Positions 25,626 through 33,133 of a DNA stretch of 64,000 nt are shown in pieces; the first letter of the stretch is position 1, and each line of letters starts with the position of its first letter. The translations under genes were made by a program, and so were the position numbers. The stretch lies in contig NZ_CP160849.1 in NCBI RefSeq assembly GCF_040790665.1, positions 2,443,501-2,507,500 on the forward strand, written 5' to 3'. The notes beneath the pieces were generated by a model. It was not told the origin of the DNA and ran no database searches. It saw only the letters and a program-made list of their open reading frames with translations. Origin of the DNA: Sulfitobacter pontiacus (GTDB lineage Bacteria > Pseudomonadota > Alphaproteobacteria > Rhodobacterales > Rhodobacteraceae).

Positions 25626-25859
25626 ATGAGCGACGTCGCAGACCGCGTAAAGAAGATCGTTGTAGAGCACCTGGGTGTTGAAGAAGACAAAGTTGTTGAG
25701 AACGCATCGTTCATCGACGATCTTGGCGCAGACAGCCTCGACACTGTTGAGCTGGTTATGGCGTTCGAAGAAGAGTTCGGCATCGAGATCCCCGATGACG
25801 CAGCCGAGAACATCCAGACCTTCGGCGATGCGGTCAAGTTCATCAAAGAAGCGTCCTAA
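25626..25859 (+). CDS. acpP: Acyl carrier protein
   Basis: 77 residues, very acidic. The phosphopantetheine site is Ser37 in [15 protein letters not shown], and the helix-II recognition acidic residues follow. Length and sequence are those of the housekeeping AcpP of fatty acid synthesis. It is preceded by AATGAGGACTGAAT rather than a strong Shine-Dalgarno and followed by a strong terminator, so it can be made as a short, abundant mRNA. Codon use is strongly biased. Confidence 0.98.
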   Translation: MSDVADRVKKIVVEHLGVEEDKVVENASFIDDLGADSLDTVELVMAFEEEFGIEIPDDAAENIQTFGDAVKFIKEAS

Positions 25860-25913
25860 GACGTTTTCGCCAGCCGCAGCCCCATAGGCGTCGCGGCGGC
25901 ACGAGATTTAGAG

Positions 25914-25948
25914 AACGGCGTTCTTCCTAGCGGAAGGGCGCCGTTTTT
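25914..25948 (+). terminator. Intrinsic terminator of acpP
   Basis: A long stem, AACGGCG-TTCTTCC / GGAAGGGCGCCGTT with loop TAGC, followed by TTTTT. It lies 55 nt after acpP. Confidence 0.88.
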
Positions 25949-26038
25949 GCTTGGGGGGACCGCGCGTCACTTGTCTTGCGCGGGCTGCGGCGTGACACTG
26001 GCTGCGACAGAAATTCAAGCGTGAAGGTAATTCACCAC

Positions 26039-26572
26039 ATGTCGCGATCAGTACCGACCATCAATACCGCCCGTCTCACCCTGCGCGCCATGCGGGCCGA
26101 AGACTTCCCCCGTTATGCTGACATCTGGGCCATGCCCGCCGTGGTGACCCATATTACCGGCAAGCCCAAACCCAAGGCCGAAAGCTGGGATGCGTTTCTG
26201 CGCAATGCGGGCCATTGGCAGATTGTCGGGTTTGGTCAATGGGCGATCCAGTCGCGCGGCACCCGCGAGATGGAAGGTCAGGTCGGGTTTTTCTTTGGTT
26301 CCCGCGGGTTTGGCGACGATTTCGATCCCTTTCCCGAGGCCGGTTGGGTACTGGCCCCCGAAGCGCAGGGCACGGGGCTGGGGCTGGAAGCCGCGCGCGC
26401 GGCGCATGACTGGTTCGACCGCGTGGTGACGGGGCGCACGGTGTGCATGATCGCCGTGGCGAATGTATCGTCGCTGCGGCTGGCCGAGACCCTGGGATAT
26501 ACCGCGCTGCGCGACATAGAGCTTGACGGCGACAAGATACGTCTGATGACGCGCAAAGGCCCGCCGGTCTGA
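26039..26572 (+). CDS. GNAT family N-acetyltransferase (RimJ/RimL type)
   Basis: 177 residues from the ATG at 26039. The start TINTARLTLRAMRAEDFPRYADIW is the usual N-terminal motif of RimJ/RimL-like GNATs; GWVLAPEAQGTGLGLEAARAAHDW near residue 105 carries the acetyl-CoA-binding R/Q-x-x-G-x-G/A loop (here QGTGLG), and NVSSLRLAETLGY is the C-terminal motif. Such enzymes acetylate protein N-termini or small amines; the substrate is not predictable. It is a lone gene inserted between acpP and fabF, on the same strand. Confidence 0.88.
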   Translation: MSRSVPTINTARLTLRAMRAEDFPRYADIWAMPAVVTHITGKPKPKAESWDAFLRNAGHWQIVGFGQWAIQSRGTREMEGQVGFFFGSRGFGDDFDPFPEAGWVLAPEAQGTGLGLEAARAAHDWFDRVVTGRTVCMIAVANVSSLRLAETLGYTALRDIELDGDKIRLMTRKGPPV

Positions 26573-26595
26573 CCGTGGCTTGGGCGCTTCGCGTC

Positions 26596-26625
26596 TTGAA
26601 ATTTACGGTCTCGGCAAGGTATAGC
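26596..26625 (+). promoter_or_regulatory. Candidate fabF-mltG promoter
   Basis: TTGAAA (26596-26601), 18-bp spacer, TATAGC (26620-26625), about 28 nt upstream of the fabF start. It lies in the 87-nt gap after the GNAT gene. Confidence 0.5.
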
Positions 26626-26659
26626 CGGTCAACGCAAAGAAACACCAAGGGGCTTGGAT

Positions 26660-27919
26660 ATGCGCAGAGTAGTAGTGACAGGTTTGGGATTGGTAACTCC
26701 GTTGGCCGATGGCGTGGAGGCCAGCTGGTCCAGAATTTTGGATGGTCAATCCGGAGCGGGCAAGATCACGGGCTTCGATCCCAGCAAGCTGGTCACTCAA
26801 TACGCCTGCGAAGTGCCGCTTGGCGACGGTACGGATGGTACCTTTAACGGCGACAAGTATATGGAGCCGAAAGAACAGCGCAAAGTGGATACCTTTATCC
26901 TGTTCGGCATGGCCGCAGCACAGCAAGCGGTCGAGGATTCCGGCTGGATGCCCACGGACCGCGAAGATCTGGAACGCACCGGCGTCTTGATCGGGTCGGG
27001 CATCGGGGGCCTGAACTCTATCGCGAACACTGCCGTGATGATGCACGAGAAAGGCCCGCGCCGCGTGAGCCCGTTCTTTGTGCCCGGCGCGCTGATCAAC
27101 CTGATCTCGGGTCAGGTATCGATTCGCTATGGATTCCGCGGCCCGAACCATTCGGTTGTGACCGCCTGTTCCACCGGTGCCCATGCGATTGGTGACGCAA
27201 GCCGTCTGATCCAGCATGGCGACGCGGATGTGATGATTGCCGGCGGGGCCGAGGCCGCGATTTGCGAGATCGGCATGGCCGGGTTCAACGCCTGTAAGGC
27301 GCTGTCCACCAAGCGGGGCGACGACCCCACCAAGGCAAGCCGCCCCTATGACGCGGATCGTGACGGTTTCGTCATGGGCGAGGGCGCGGGCATTGTCGTG
27401 CTGGAAGAATACGAACACGCCAAGGCACGTGGCGCGAAAATCTATGCCGAAGTGCTTGGCTATGGTCTGTCGGGCGATGCCTATCACATCACCGCCCCCG
27501 CCGAGGATGGCGACGGGGCCGAACGGTCCATGCGCAACGCCCTGCGTGGTGCCGGGCTGGAGCCAAAAGACATCGACTATATCAACGCGCATGGCACATC
27601 GACCATGGCTGATGTGATCGAACTGGGCGCGGTCGAGCGGATGCTGGGCGACGCGGTTGAGACGGTCACCATGTCGTCGACGAAATCCGCGACCGGTCAC
27701 CTGTTGGGGGCTGCTGGCGCGATCGAGGCGATCTTCTCTATCCTCGCGATCCGCGATCAGGTGGCCCCACCGACCATCAACCTCGACAATCCTGCGGTTG
27801 AAACCAAGATCGATCTGGCCCCGAACAAGAAGGTCGAGCGCAAGATTGATGTCGCGCTGAGCAACTCTTTCGGCTTTGGTGGCACCAACGCGAGCGTGAT
27901 CTTCGGGAAAGCATCCTAA
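26660..27919 (+). CDS. fabF: 3-oxoacyl-ACP synthase II
   Basis: 419 residues from the ATG at 26660 (AAGGGG upstream; a TTG two codons earlier is rejected). FabF elongates acyl-ACP by condensation with malonyl-ACP. Catalytic Cys170 is in VTACSTGAHAIGDA, the two histidines in INAHGTSTMA and SATGHLLGAAGAIEAIFS, and the end FGFGGTNASVIF is typical. The stop codon overlaps the mltG start (TAATG), so the two are translationally coupled. Confidence 0.98.
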   Translation: MRRVVVTGLGLVTPLADGVEASWSRILDGQSGAGKITGFDPSKLVTQYACEVPLGDGTDGTFNGDKYMEPKEQRKVDTFILFGMAAAQQAVEDSGWMPTDREDLERTGVLIGSGIGGLNSIANTAVMMHEKGPRRVSPFFVPGALINLISGQVSIRYGFRGPNHSVVTACSTGAHAIGDASRLIQHGDADVMIAGGAEAAICEIGMAGFNACKALSTKRGDDPTKASRPYDADRDGFVMGEGAGIVVLEEYEHAKARGAKIYAEVLGYGLSGDAYHITAPAEDGDGAERSMRNALRGAGLEPKDIDYINAHGTSTMADVIELGAVERMLGDAVETVTMSSTKSATGHLLGAAGAIEAIFSILAIRDQVAPPTINLDNPAVETKIDLAPNKKVERKIDVALSNSFGFGGTNASVIFGKAS

Positions 27920-29103
27920 TGTGGCGTCATATCGCGTCTAACGCTGTTACGTTTCTGATTTTAGGCTTGTTTTTGTTAGGCGGGATTATCCTGTGGGGGC
28001 GGGGGCAGTATGATGCCCCCGGTCCGCTGTCGCAGGCGATCTGCCTGCAGGTGGAGCGCGGGTCGAACATGCGTGCCGTGGGCGATGATCTTGCTACGCA
28101 AGAGGCCGTAAGCTCGGCTGCGATCTTCCGTCTTGGGGCAGAGTATGAGGAAAAGACCCGCGACCTGAAGGCGGGGAGCTTTCTGATCCAGCCCGAAGCC
28201 TCGATGAAAGAGATCGTAGACACCGTGACACGCGGCGGGGCAAGCACCTGCGGTACCGAAGTTGTCTACCGCATCGGTGTGAACCGCATCAGCACGCAGG
28301 TGCGCGAGCTGGACCCCGTAACAAGCCGTTTCGTCGAGCGTGCCGAATTCACCCCCGGTGAGGATGAGGTGCCAGAGGTCTATACCCAGACCAAGGCGAA
28401 GGCCGACACGCGGTTCCGCATCGCGATGGCAGAGGGCGTGACAAGCTGGCAGGTGGCCGAGGCGTTGAAAGCCATCGACCTGCTGTCTGGCGAGATCGCG
28501 GCGGTGCCTGCGGAGGGATCTTTGGCCCCCGACAGCTATGAGGTGTCCGAAGGGGACGACCGTGCCGAAATCCTGACGCGTATGGCCGCGGCACAAGAAC
28601 AGCGTTTGGCCGAAGCCTGGGAGGCTCGCGATCCGGGGCTGCCTGTCGAGACGCCTGAGGAACTGTTGATCCTTGCCTCTATCGTCGAGAAGGAAACCGG
28701 CGTACCGGAAGAGCGCGAACAGGTGGCGAGCGTTTTCGTCAACCGTTTGAACCAAGGCATGCGTCTGCAGACGGACCCGACCGTGATCTACGGGATCACC
28801 AACGGGCAGGGCGTCTTGGGGCGTGGTCTGCGCCGCAGCGAGCTGCGCAAGGAGACTCCGTTCAACACCTACGTCATCGATGCGCTGCCACCGACGCCGA
28901 TTGCGAACCCCGGACGTGCGAGCCTGATGGCTGCGGCACAACCGGCCAGCGAGGACTATGTTTTCTTTGTTGCTGATGGCACCGGCGGTCACGCTTTTGC
29001 CGAGACATTGGAAGAGCATAACGCCAATGTCGCACGCTGGCGCAAGATCGAGGCGGAGCGTGGCGCGGAAGCGGCGGGCAATGCGTCGACGGGCGGGAAC
29101 TAA
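27919..29103 (+). CDS. mltG: Endolytic peptidoglycan transglycosylase
   Basis: 394 residues. N-terminal membrane anchor (residues ~8-25), a LysM-like region, then the YceG/MltG catalytic domain: the catalytic glutamate is in LLILASIVEKETGVPEER (about Glu257), followed by FVNRLNQGMRLQTDPTVIYGI and the end motif NPGRASLMAAAQPASEDYVFFVADGTGGHAF. MltG cuts nascent glycan strands and so sets their length. It is coupled to fabF by overlap. The GTA promoter region starts right behind it, with a terminator hairpin 140 nt downstream. Confidence 0.97.
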   Translation: MWRHIASNAVTFLILGLFLLGGIILWGRGQYDAPGPLSQAICLQVERGSNMRAVGDDLATQEAVSSAAIFRLGAEYEEKTRDLKAGSFLIQPEASMKEIVDTVTRGGASTCGTEVVYRIGVNRISTQVRELDPVTSRFVERAEFTPGEDEVPEVYTQTKAKADTRFRIAMAEGVTSWQVAEALKAIDLLSGEIAAVPAEGSLAPDSYEVSEGDDRAEILTRMAAAQEQRLAEAWEARDPGLPVETPEELLILASIVEKETGVPEEREQVASVFVNRLNQGMRLQTDPTVIYGITNGQGVLGRGLRRSELRKETPFNTYVIDALPPTPIANPGRASLMAAAQPASEDYVFFVADGTGGHAFAETLEEHNANVARWRKIEAERGAEAAGNASTGGN

Positions 29104-29133
29104 GCGTCAGAGCGGGCGCGGATTTGGGTTAAA

Positions 29134-29149
29134 TTAGGAATTTATTAAC
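29134..29149. promoter_or_regulatory. CtrA-like box upstream of the GTA cluster
   Basis: TTAG-N7-TTAAC, one mismatch from the alphaproteobacterial CtrA site TTAA-N7-TTAAC, in an AT-rich stretch 41 nt upstream of the predicted -35 of the GTA promoter. A further TTAA half-site lies at 29129-29132. CtrA is required for GTA production in Rhodobacter, in known cases largely through other regulators, so direct binding here is an inference. Confidence 0.5.
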
Positions 29150-29189
29150 CATCGTAAGGGCTTGGAAGGTTTTGGTAACCTTGTTTTCC

Positions 29190-29218
29190 TTGACTTTGCG
29201 TCCGCTCTGACATAGAAA
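29190..29218 (+). promoter_or_regulatory. Candidate GTA cluster promoter
   Basis: TTGACT (29190-29195), 17-bp spacer, TAGAAA (29213-29218). Transcription would start near 29225, about 100 nt before g1. It is the only good sigma70-type match in the 221 nt between mltG and g1. Confidence 0.55.
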
Positions 29219-29243
29219 TACGTCCATGCTAGAAGACATGGGC

Positions 29244-29279
29244 AAACGGCCCCGGATTAAGTTCCGGTGGCCGTTTTTT
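29244..29279 (+). terminator. Terminator hairpin in the GTA leader
   Basis: Stem AAACGGCC / GGCCGTTT extended by CCGG / CCGG, then TTTTTT. It ends 45 nt before g1 and lies about 20 nt after the predicted start of the GTA transcript. It may end mltG read-through, attenuate the GTA transcript, or both. Confidence 0.8.
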
Positions 29280-29324
29280 CGTGTCTGCTCGGGTTGGAGG
29301 TCCAAAACGAGAGGTAAGAGCAAG

Positions 29325-29669
29325 ATGACGATGAATACCCCGGAACAGGAAATTGCTGCCAGTGAAGAGCAGCTTCAGGCGTTGCAGGTCGCGATCCGCG
29401 ATTTGCGCCGCGAGATAGAGAGCCTGCGCGAACAGGCCCGATCCGGGGAGGAAGTAAACGAAACAGCAGCGTCGAAGGCATTGGGTAAGGCCAGTGGCAT
29501 GGTGGCGACCTGCGTCAAGGTGGAGACCTATCTGAATGAGTGCAGAAACAGACAAGCGGGCATTGCCCGAGGGGGATACGCGCTGGACATGGAAAGGGCG
29601 CGGGCTGACATCGGGTGCAAGCTGGATCGGCTCCGCCGATGTTGCGGTGCAAGACCGGTTCCTGAATGA
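29325..29669 (+). CDS. g1: GTA g1, small terminase subunit
   Basis: 114 residues from the ATG at 29325. An N-terminal coiled coil (EQLQALQVAIRDLRREIESLREQ) is followed by a helical region ending with GYALDMERARADIGCKLDRLRRC, which fits GTA g1. In R. capsulatus g1 was shown to be TerS, the DNA-recognition partner of the large terminase, with low sequence specificity as needed for packaging random host DNA. The last 134 nt overlap the annotated start of g2 in another frame. A longer reading upstream to 29226 runs through the terminator hairpin and is rejected. Confidence 0.85.
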   Translation: MTMNTPEQEIAASEEQLQALQVAIRDLRREIESLREQARSGEEVNETAASKALGKASGMVATCVKVETYLNECRNRQAGIARGGYALDMERARADIGCKLDRLRRCCGARPVPE

Positions 29670-30948
29670 TCTGGATGAGGGAGAGCTTTTAGCTCTCCCT
29701 TTTTTGTTCGAGTTCTGGGCCATGCCGCATCAGCTGCCCCCGACAGGCGATTGGCGGTCGTGGGTGATCATGGGCGGGCGCGGTGCGGGCAAGACGCGTG
29801 CGGGGGCGGAATGGGTGCGTGCGCAGGTCGAAGGGTCGCGGCCCTTGGATGCGGGGCGCTGTCGCCGCGTGGCGCTGGTGGGAGAGACCATCGAGCAGGT
29901 GCGCGAGGTGATGATCTTTGGCGACAGCGGGATATTGGCGTGCTCGCCCGCGGATCGGCGACCGGATTGGGAGGCGACGCGCAAGCGGTTGGTCTGGCCC
30001 AATGGGGCCGTGGCGACGGTGCATACGGCGCATGACCCAGAGGGGCTGCGCGGGCCGCAGTTTGACGCGGCTTGGGTGGACGAGCTGGCCAAGTGGAAAA
30101 AGGCCGAAGAGACGTGGGACCAGTTGCAGTTCGCTTTGCGGTTGGGGGAGGACCCGCGGGTCTGTGTGACCACGACTCCGCGCAATGTCGGCGTGCTGAA
30201 AAACCTGCTGGCGTCGCCGTCGACCGTGACCACCCATGCCCCGACAGAGGCGAATGCCGCGAACCTTGCGGGCTCTTTCCTGGAGGAGGTGCGGGCGCGC
30301 TATCGCGGGACGCGGTTGGGCCGACAGGAACTGGACGGTGTGTTGCTGGCTGATGCGGAAGGGGCGCTGTGGACCTCCGAGCGGATCGAGGCCGGGCGGG
30401 TGCGGGATGTGCCCTTGCTGGACCGGATCGTCGTGGGGTTGGACCCTGCGACCACCGCAGGCGCGGGGTCGGATGAATGCGGGATCGTGGTGGTGGGTGC
30501 CCAGACCCAAGGCCCGCCGCAGGATTGGCGCGCCGTGGTGCTGGCCGACTGCACGGTGCAGGGGGCGACCCCGTCGGGCTGGGCGCGCGCGGCGATCAGC
30601 GCGATGGAGCAGTACGGGGCGGATCGCCTTGTCGCCGAGGTCAATCAGGGCGGGCAGATGGTGGCGGAGGTCTTGCGTCAGGTCGACCCATTGGTGCCGG
30701 TCAAATCGGTTCATGCCAGCCGTGGCAAGGTGGCGCGGGCGGAGCCTGTGGCGGCACTTTATGAGCAGGGGCGCGTGGGGCATGTGGCGGGGTTGGACGC
30801 GCTGGAGGACCAGATGTGCCGGATGACAGCGCGGGGCTTTGAGGGCGGCGGATCGCCGGACCGCGTCGATGCGCTGGTCTGGGCGCTGCATGAGCTGATG
30901 ATCGAGCCTGCGGCACAGTGGCGGATGCCCGGGGTGCGAGGATTATGA
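29536..30948 (+). CDS. g2: GTA g2, large terminase
   Basis: 470 residues as read from the ATG at 29536; the true start could be downstream, but conserved-looking sequence (ASWIGSADVAVQDRFLNDL) already lies within the overlap with g1. The ATPase has Walker A GGRGAGKTRAG (Lys86), a Walker B-like AAWVDELAKW, and a coupling motif TTTPRNVGVL. The nuclease half has the RNase H-like acidic strand IVVGLDPATTAG. It pumps ~4 kb pieces of host DNA into preformed heads. The stop overlaps a 44-codon ORF (ATGA). Confidence 0.95.
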   Translation: MSAETDKRALPEGDTRWTWKGRGLTSGASWIGSADVAVQDRFLNDLDEGELLALPFLFEFWAMPHQLPPTGDWRSWVIMGGRGAGKTRAGAEWVRAQVEGSRPLDAGRCRRVALVGETIEQVREVMIFGDSGILACSPADRRPDWEATRKRLVWPNGAVATVHTAHDPEGLRGPQFDAAWVDELAKWKKAEETWDQLQFALRLGEDPRVCVTTTPRNVGVLKNLLASPSTVTTHAPTEANAANLAGSFLEEVRARYRGTRLGRQELDGVLLADAEGALWTSERIEAGRVRDVPLLDRIVVGLDPATTAGAGSDECGIVVVGAQTQGPPQDWRAVVLADCTVQGATPSGWARAAISAMEQYGADRLVAEVNQGGQMVAEVLRQVDPLVPVKSVHASRGKVARAEPVAALYEQGRVGHVAGLDALEDQMCRMTARGFEGGGSPDRVDALVWALHELMIEPAAQWRMPGVRGL

Positions 30949-31079
30949 GCGCGTTGCGGAAGAGAGCGGCCCTTCGGGGAGAGTTTCACGGGCAAAATGA
31001 AGCGCTGTTGCGGGTGGGGCGTTCGCTCTGGTCGGGCGGCGTTAAGGGATTGGTGAGATCTTCATGGGGCGGTCAATGA
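30945..31079 (+). CDS. Putative 44-aa basic peptide between GTA g2 and g3
   Basis: A 44-codon ORF whose ATG overlaps the g2 stop (ATGA at 30945-30948) and which ends 2 nt before the Shine-Dalgarno of g3. It therefore fills a 148-nt gap that would otherwise be empty in a cluster where most genes overlap. The peptide opens MSALRKRAALRGEF, has several Arg/Lys and almost no acidic residues after position 19, and no membrane helix. I know no such gene in the standard RcGTA list. It could instead be a spacer that happens to be open. Codon GC3 is similar to its neighbours. Confidence 0.5.
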   Translation: MSALRKRAALRGEFHGQNEALLRVGRSLWSGGVKGLVRSSWGGQ

Positions 31080-31096
31080 GCAGGGAGAGCAGCGGC

Positions 31097-32272
31097 ATGG
31101 TTTTTGATTTTCTCAAACGGGGGGCGGTTGAGGTGGTTGCGGAGAAGAAAGCCTCTGCCACGGGGCCTGTCGTTGCGGTTCAGACCAGCGGGCGCGTGGC
31201 CTGGAGCCCGCGCGATGTGGTCAGCCTGACGCGCAGCGGGTTTTGCGGCAACCCTGTGGGGTTTCGGTCGGTGAAGCTGATTGCGGAGGCCGCGGCGGCC
31301 CTGCCGCTGGTGTTGCAGGATGCCGCGCAAAGGTTCGAGGCGCATCCGCTGCTGGATCTGGTGGCACGGCCCAATGGGGCGCAGGGGCGTGCGGAGCTGC
31401 TGGAGGCGCTTTATGCGCAGCTGTTGTTGACGGGCAACGGCTATATCGAGGCGGTTGGCGCGGGGCCGGTGCCGGTGGAGCTGCATGTTTTGCGGTCGGA
31501 TCGCATGTCGGTGGTGCCGGGGGCGGATGGTTGGCCGGTGGCCTATGAATATGCCGTCGGCGGGCGCAAGCATCGGTTTGACGTGGCCGGGGATACGGCC
31601 GCGATCTGTCACATCAAGAATTTCCACCCGCAGGATGACCATTATGGGTTCAGCCCGTTGCAGGCGGCGGCGATGGCCTTGGATGTGCATGGCGCGGCTT
31701 CGCGCTGGAGCAAGGCGTTGCTGGATAATGCGGCGCGGCCATCGGGGGCGATTGTGTATCGCGGTGCGGAGGGGCAGGGCAAGCTGAGCGATGATCAGTA
31801 TGACCGTCTGGTCAGCGAGATGGAGAGCCATCATCAAGGCGCGCGCAATGCGGGGCGGCCGATGCTGTTGGAAGGCGGGTTGGATTGGAAGCCGATGGGA
31901 TTTTCGCCCTCGGACATGGAGTTTCACCGCACCAAGGAGGCGGCGGCGCGGGAAGTCGCGCTGGCCTTTGGGGTGCCGCCGATGCTGCTGGGGATCGCGG
32001 GGGATGCGACCTATGCCAATTATCAGGAGGCGCATCGGGCGTTCTACCGGCTGACGGTCCTGCCTTTGGCCACGCGGGTTGCCGCGGCGCTTGGTGCGTG
32101 GCTGGCGGGGTTCACGCATGAGGCAGTGACGTTGAAGCCCGATTTGGATCAGGTGCCCGCCCTGGCGCAGGAGCGTGACGCGCAATGGGCGCGGGTGGCG
32201 GGGGCGGATTTCCTGTCGCAGGCGGAAAAGCGGTCCTTGTTGGGGCTGCCAGCGGTGGCGGCGGATGGTTGA
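31097..32272 (+). CDS. g3: GTA g3, portal protein
   Basis: 391 residues from the ATG at 31097, chosen because AGGGAGAG lies 7 nt upstream and because GTA portals begin with this FDFL motif (MVFDFLKRG); two earlier ATGs are less likely. It is an HK97-type phage portal: SRSGFCGNPVGFRSVKLIAEAAAALPLVL near residue 50, LLTGNGYIEAVG, HIKNFHPQDDHYGFSPLQAAAMALDVHGAASRW and GVPPMLLGIAGDATYANYQEAHRAFYRLTVLPLA. Twelve copies form the DNA entry/exit ring of the capsid. Its end overlaps g3.5. Confidence 0.95.
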   Translation: MVFDFLKRGAVEVVAEKKASATGPVVAVQTSGRVAWSPRDVVSLTRSGFCGNPVGFRSVKLIAEAAAALPLVLQDAAQRFEAHPLLDLVARPNGAQGRAELLEALYAQLLLTGNGYIEAVGAGPVPVELHVLRSDRMSVVPGADGWPVAYEYAVGGRKHRFDVAGDTAAICHIKNFHPQDDHYGFSPLQAAAMALDVHGAASRWSKALLDNAARPSGAIVYRGAEGQGKLSDDQYDRLVSEMESHHQGARNAGRPMLLEGGLDWKPMGFSPSDMEFHRTKEAAAREVALAFGVPPMLLGIAGDATYANYQEAHRAFYRLTVLPLATRVAAALGAWLAGFTHEAVTLKPDLDQVPALAQERDAQWARVAGADFLSQAEKRSLLGLPAVAADG

Positions 32273-32489
32273 GGAGATGGGATATGACCGGTTTGAATGT
32301 GCGCCGGGGTTGCGGTTGCAGGCGCATGAGAGGGTGAGCGCGATCCACCACGAGAATCTTTTGCAGCGGCTAGACCGGCTGGAAGAGATGATGGAGCGGC
32401 TGGAGCGGCGGTTGTGGTTGACCGTCTATGGTGTGGTCGCGGTGATTTTGGCGCAGGCGGTACAGTCGTTTCTGGTGGTCGCGCCGTAG
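32265..32489 (+). CDS. g3.5: GTA g3.5, head formation protein (rcc01685 family)
   Basis: 74 residues from the ATG at 32265, which overlaps the g3 stop; MGYDRF at 32277 is an alternative start. The sequence YDRFECAPGLRLQAHERVSAIHHENLLQRLDRLEEMMERLERRLWLTVYGVVAVILAQAVQSFL matches the small GTA head formation family: a helical charged region followed by one membrane-like helix of ~20 residues. Its exact role in head assembly is not known. It sits between portal and protease as in R. capsulatus. Confidence 0.85.
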   Translation: MVEEMGYDRFECAPGLRLQAHERVSAIHHENLLQRLDRLEEMMERLERRLWLTVYGVVAVILAQAVQSFLVVAP

Positions 32490-32514
32490 CAATTTGAACG
32501 CAAGGGAGGGTGTC

Positions 32515-33129
32515 ATGGAAGATGGCATGCGCTTCGGCCTCGGGTCGGAGAACGGGAGAGGTTTGCCCCATATGGGCGCTGGGTTGGAGCATAAGTTCGC
32601 GCGTTTCGACGAGGGGCTTGTGGTGGAGGGCGGCACCGAGATCAGCGGCTATGCCAGCCTGTTCGGGCGGGTCGATCAGGGTGGTGATCTGGTGGCACGG
32701 GGGGCCTATGGCGCGTCGCTGGCGGCGGCGGAGGCCGCGGGGCGCCGGATCAAGATGCTATGGCAGCATGATCCGGCACAGCCCATCGGTGTGTGGGACG
32801 AGCTGCGCGAGGATGCGCGGGGGCTTTGGGTCAAGGGGCGGCTGCTGGACAGTGTGGCGCGGGGCCGCGAGGCGGCGGCCTTGATCGAGGCAGGGGCGAT
32901 TGATGGCCTGAGCATCGGCTATCGCACGCAGCGGGCGGCCAAGAATGACGCGGGCCAGCGGGTGCTGCAGACCCTGGACCTGTGGGAGGTGTCGCTGGTG
33001 ACCTTTCCCATGCTCCCCACGGCGCGGATCGCGGCCAAAGGGGATTTTATCGCCATCGGAGACGTCTTGCGCGGCATGGCCGGTGTCTTTGACGAGGCGC
33101 GGCGGAATTTGAAACGGAACGGAGGGTAA
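32515..33129 (+). CDS. g4: GTA g4, prohead protease
   Basis: 204 residues from the ATG at 32515, with AAGGGAGGG upstream; an earlier TTG is rejected. HK97-type prohead protease: ISGYASLFGRVDQGGDLVARGAYGASL near residue 43, the histidine in MLWQHDPAQPIGVW and the serine in IDGLSIGYRTQRA form the catalytic centre, and LWEVSLVTFPMLPTARI follows. It cleaves the N-terminal arm of the capsid protein during maturation. Four nt separate it from the capsid gene. Confidence 0.93.
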   Translation: MEDGMRFGLGSENGRGLPHMGAGLEHKFARFDEGLVVEGGTEISGYASLFGRVDQGGDLVARGAYGASLAAAEAAGRRIKMLWQHDPAQPIGVWDELREDARGLWVKGRLLDSVARGREAAALIEAGAIDGLSIGYRTQRAAKNDAGQRVLQTLDLWEVSLVTFPMLPTARIAAKGDFIAIGDVLRGMAGVFDEARRNLKRNGG

Positions 33130-33133
33130 GCGG

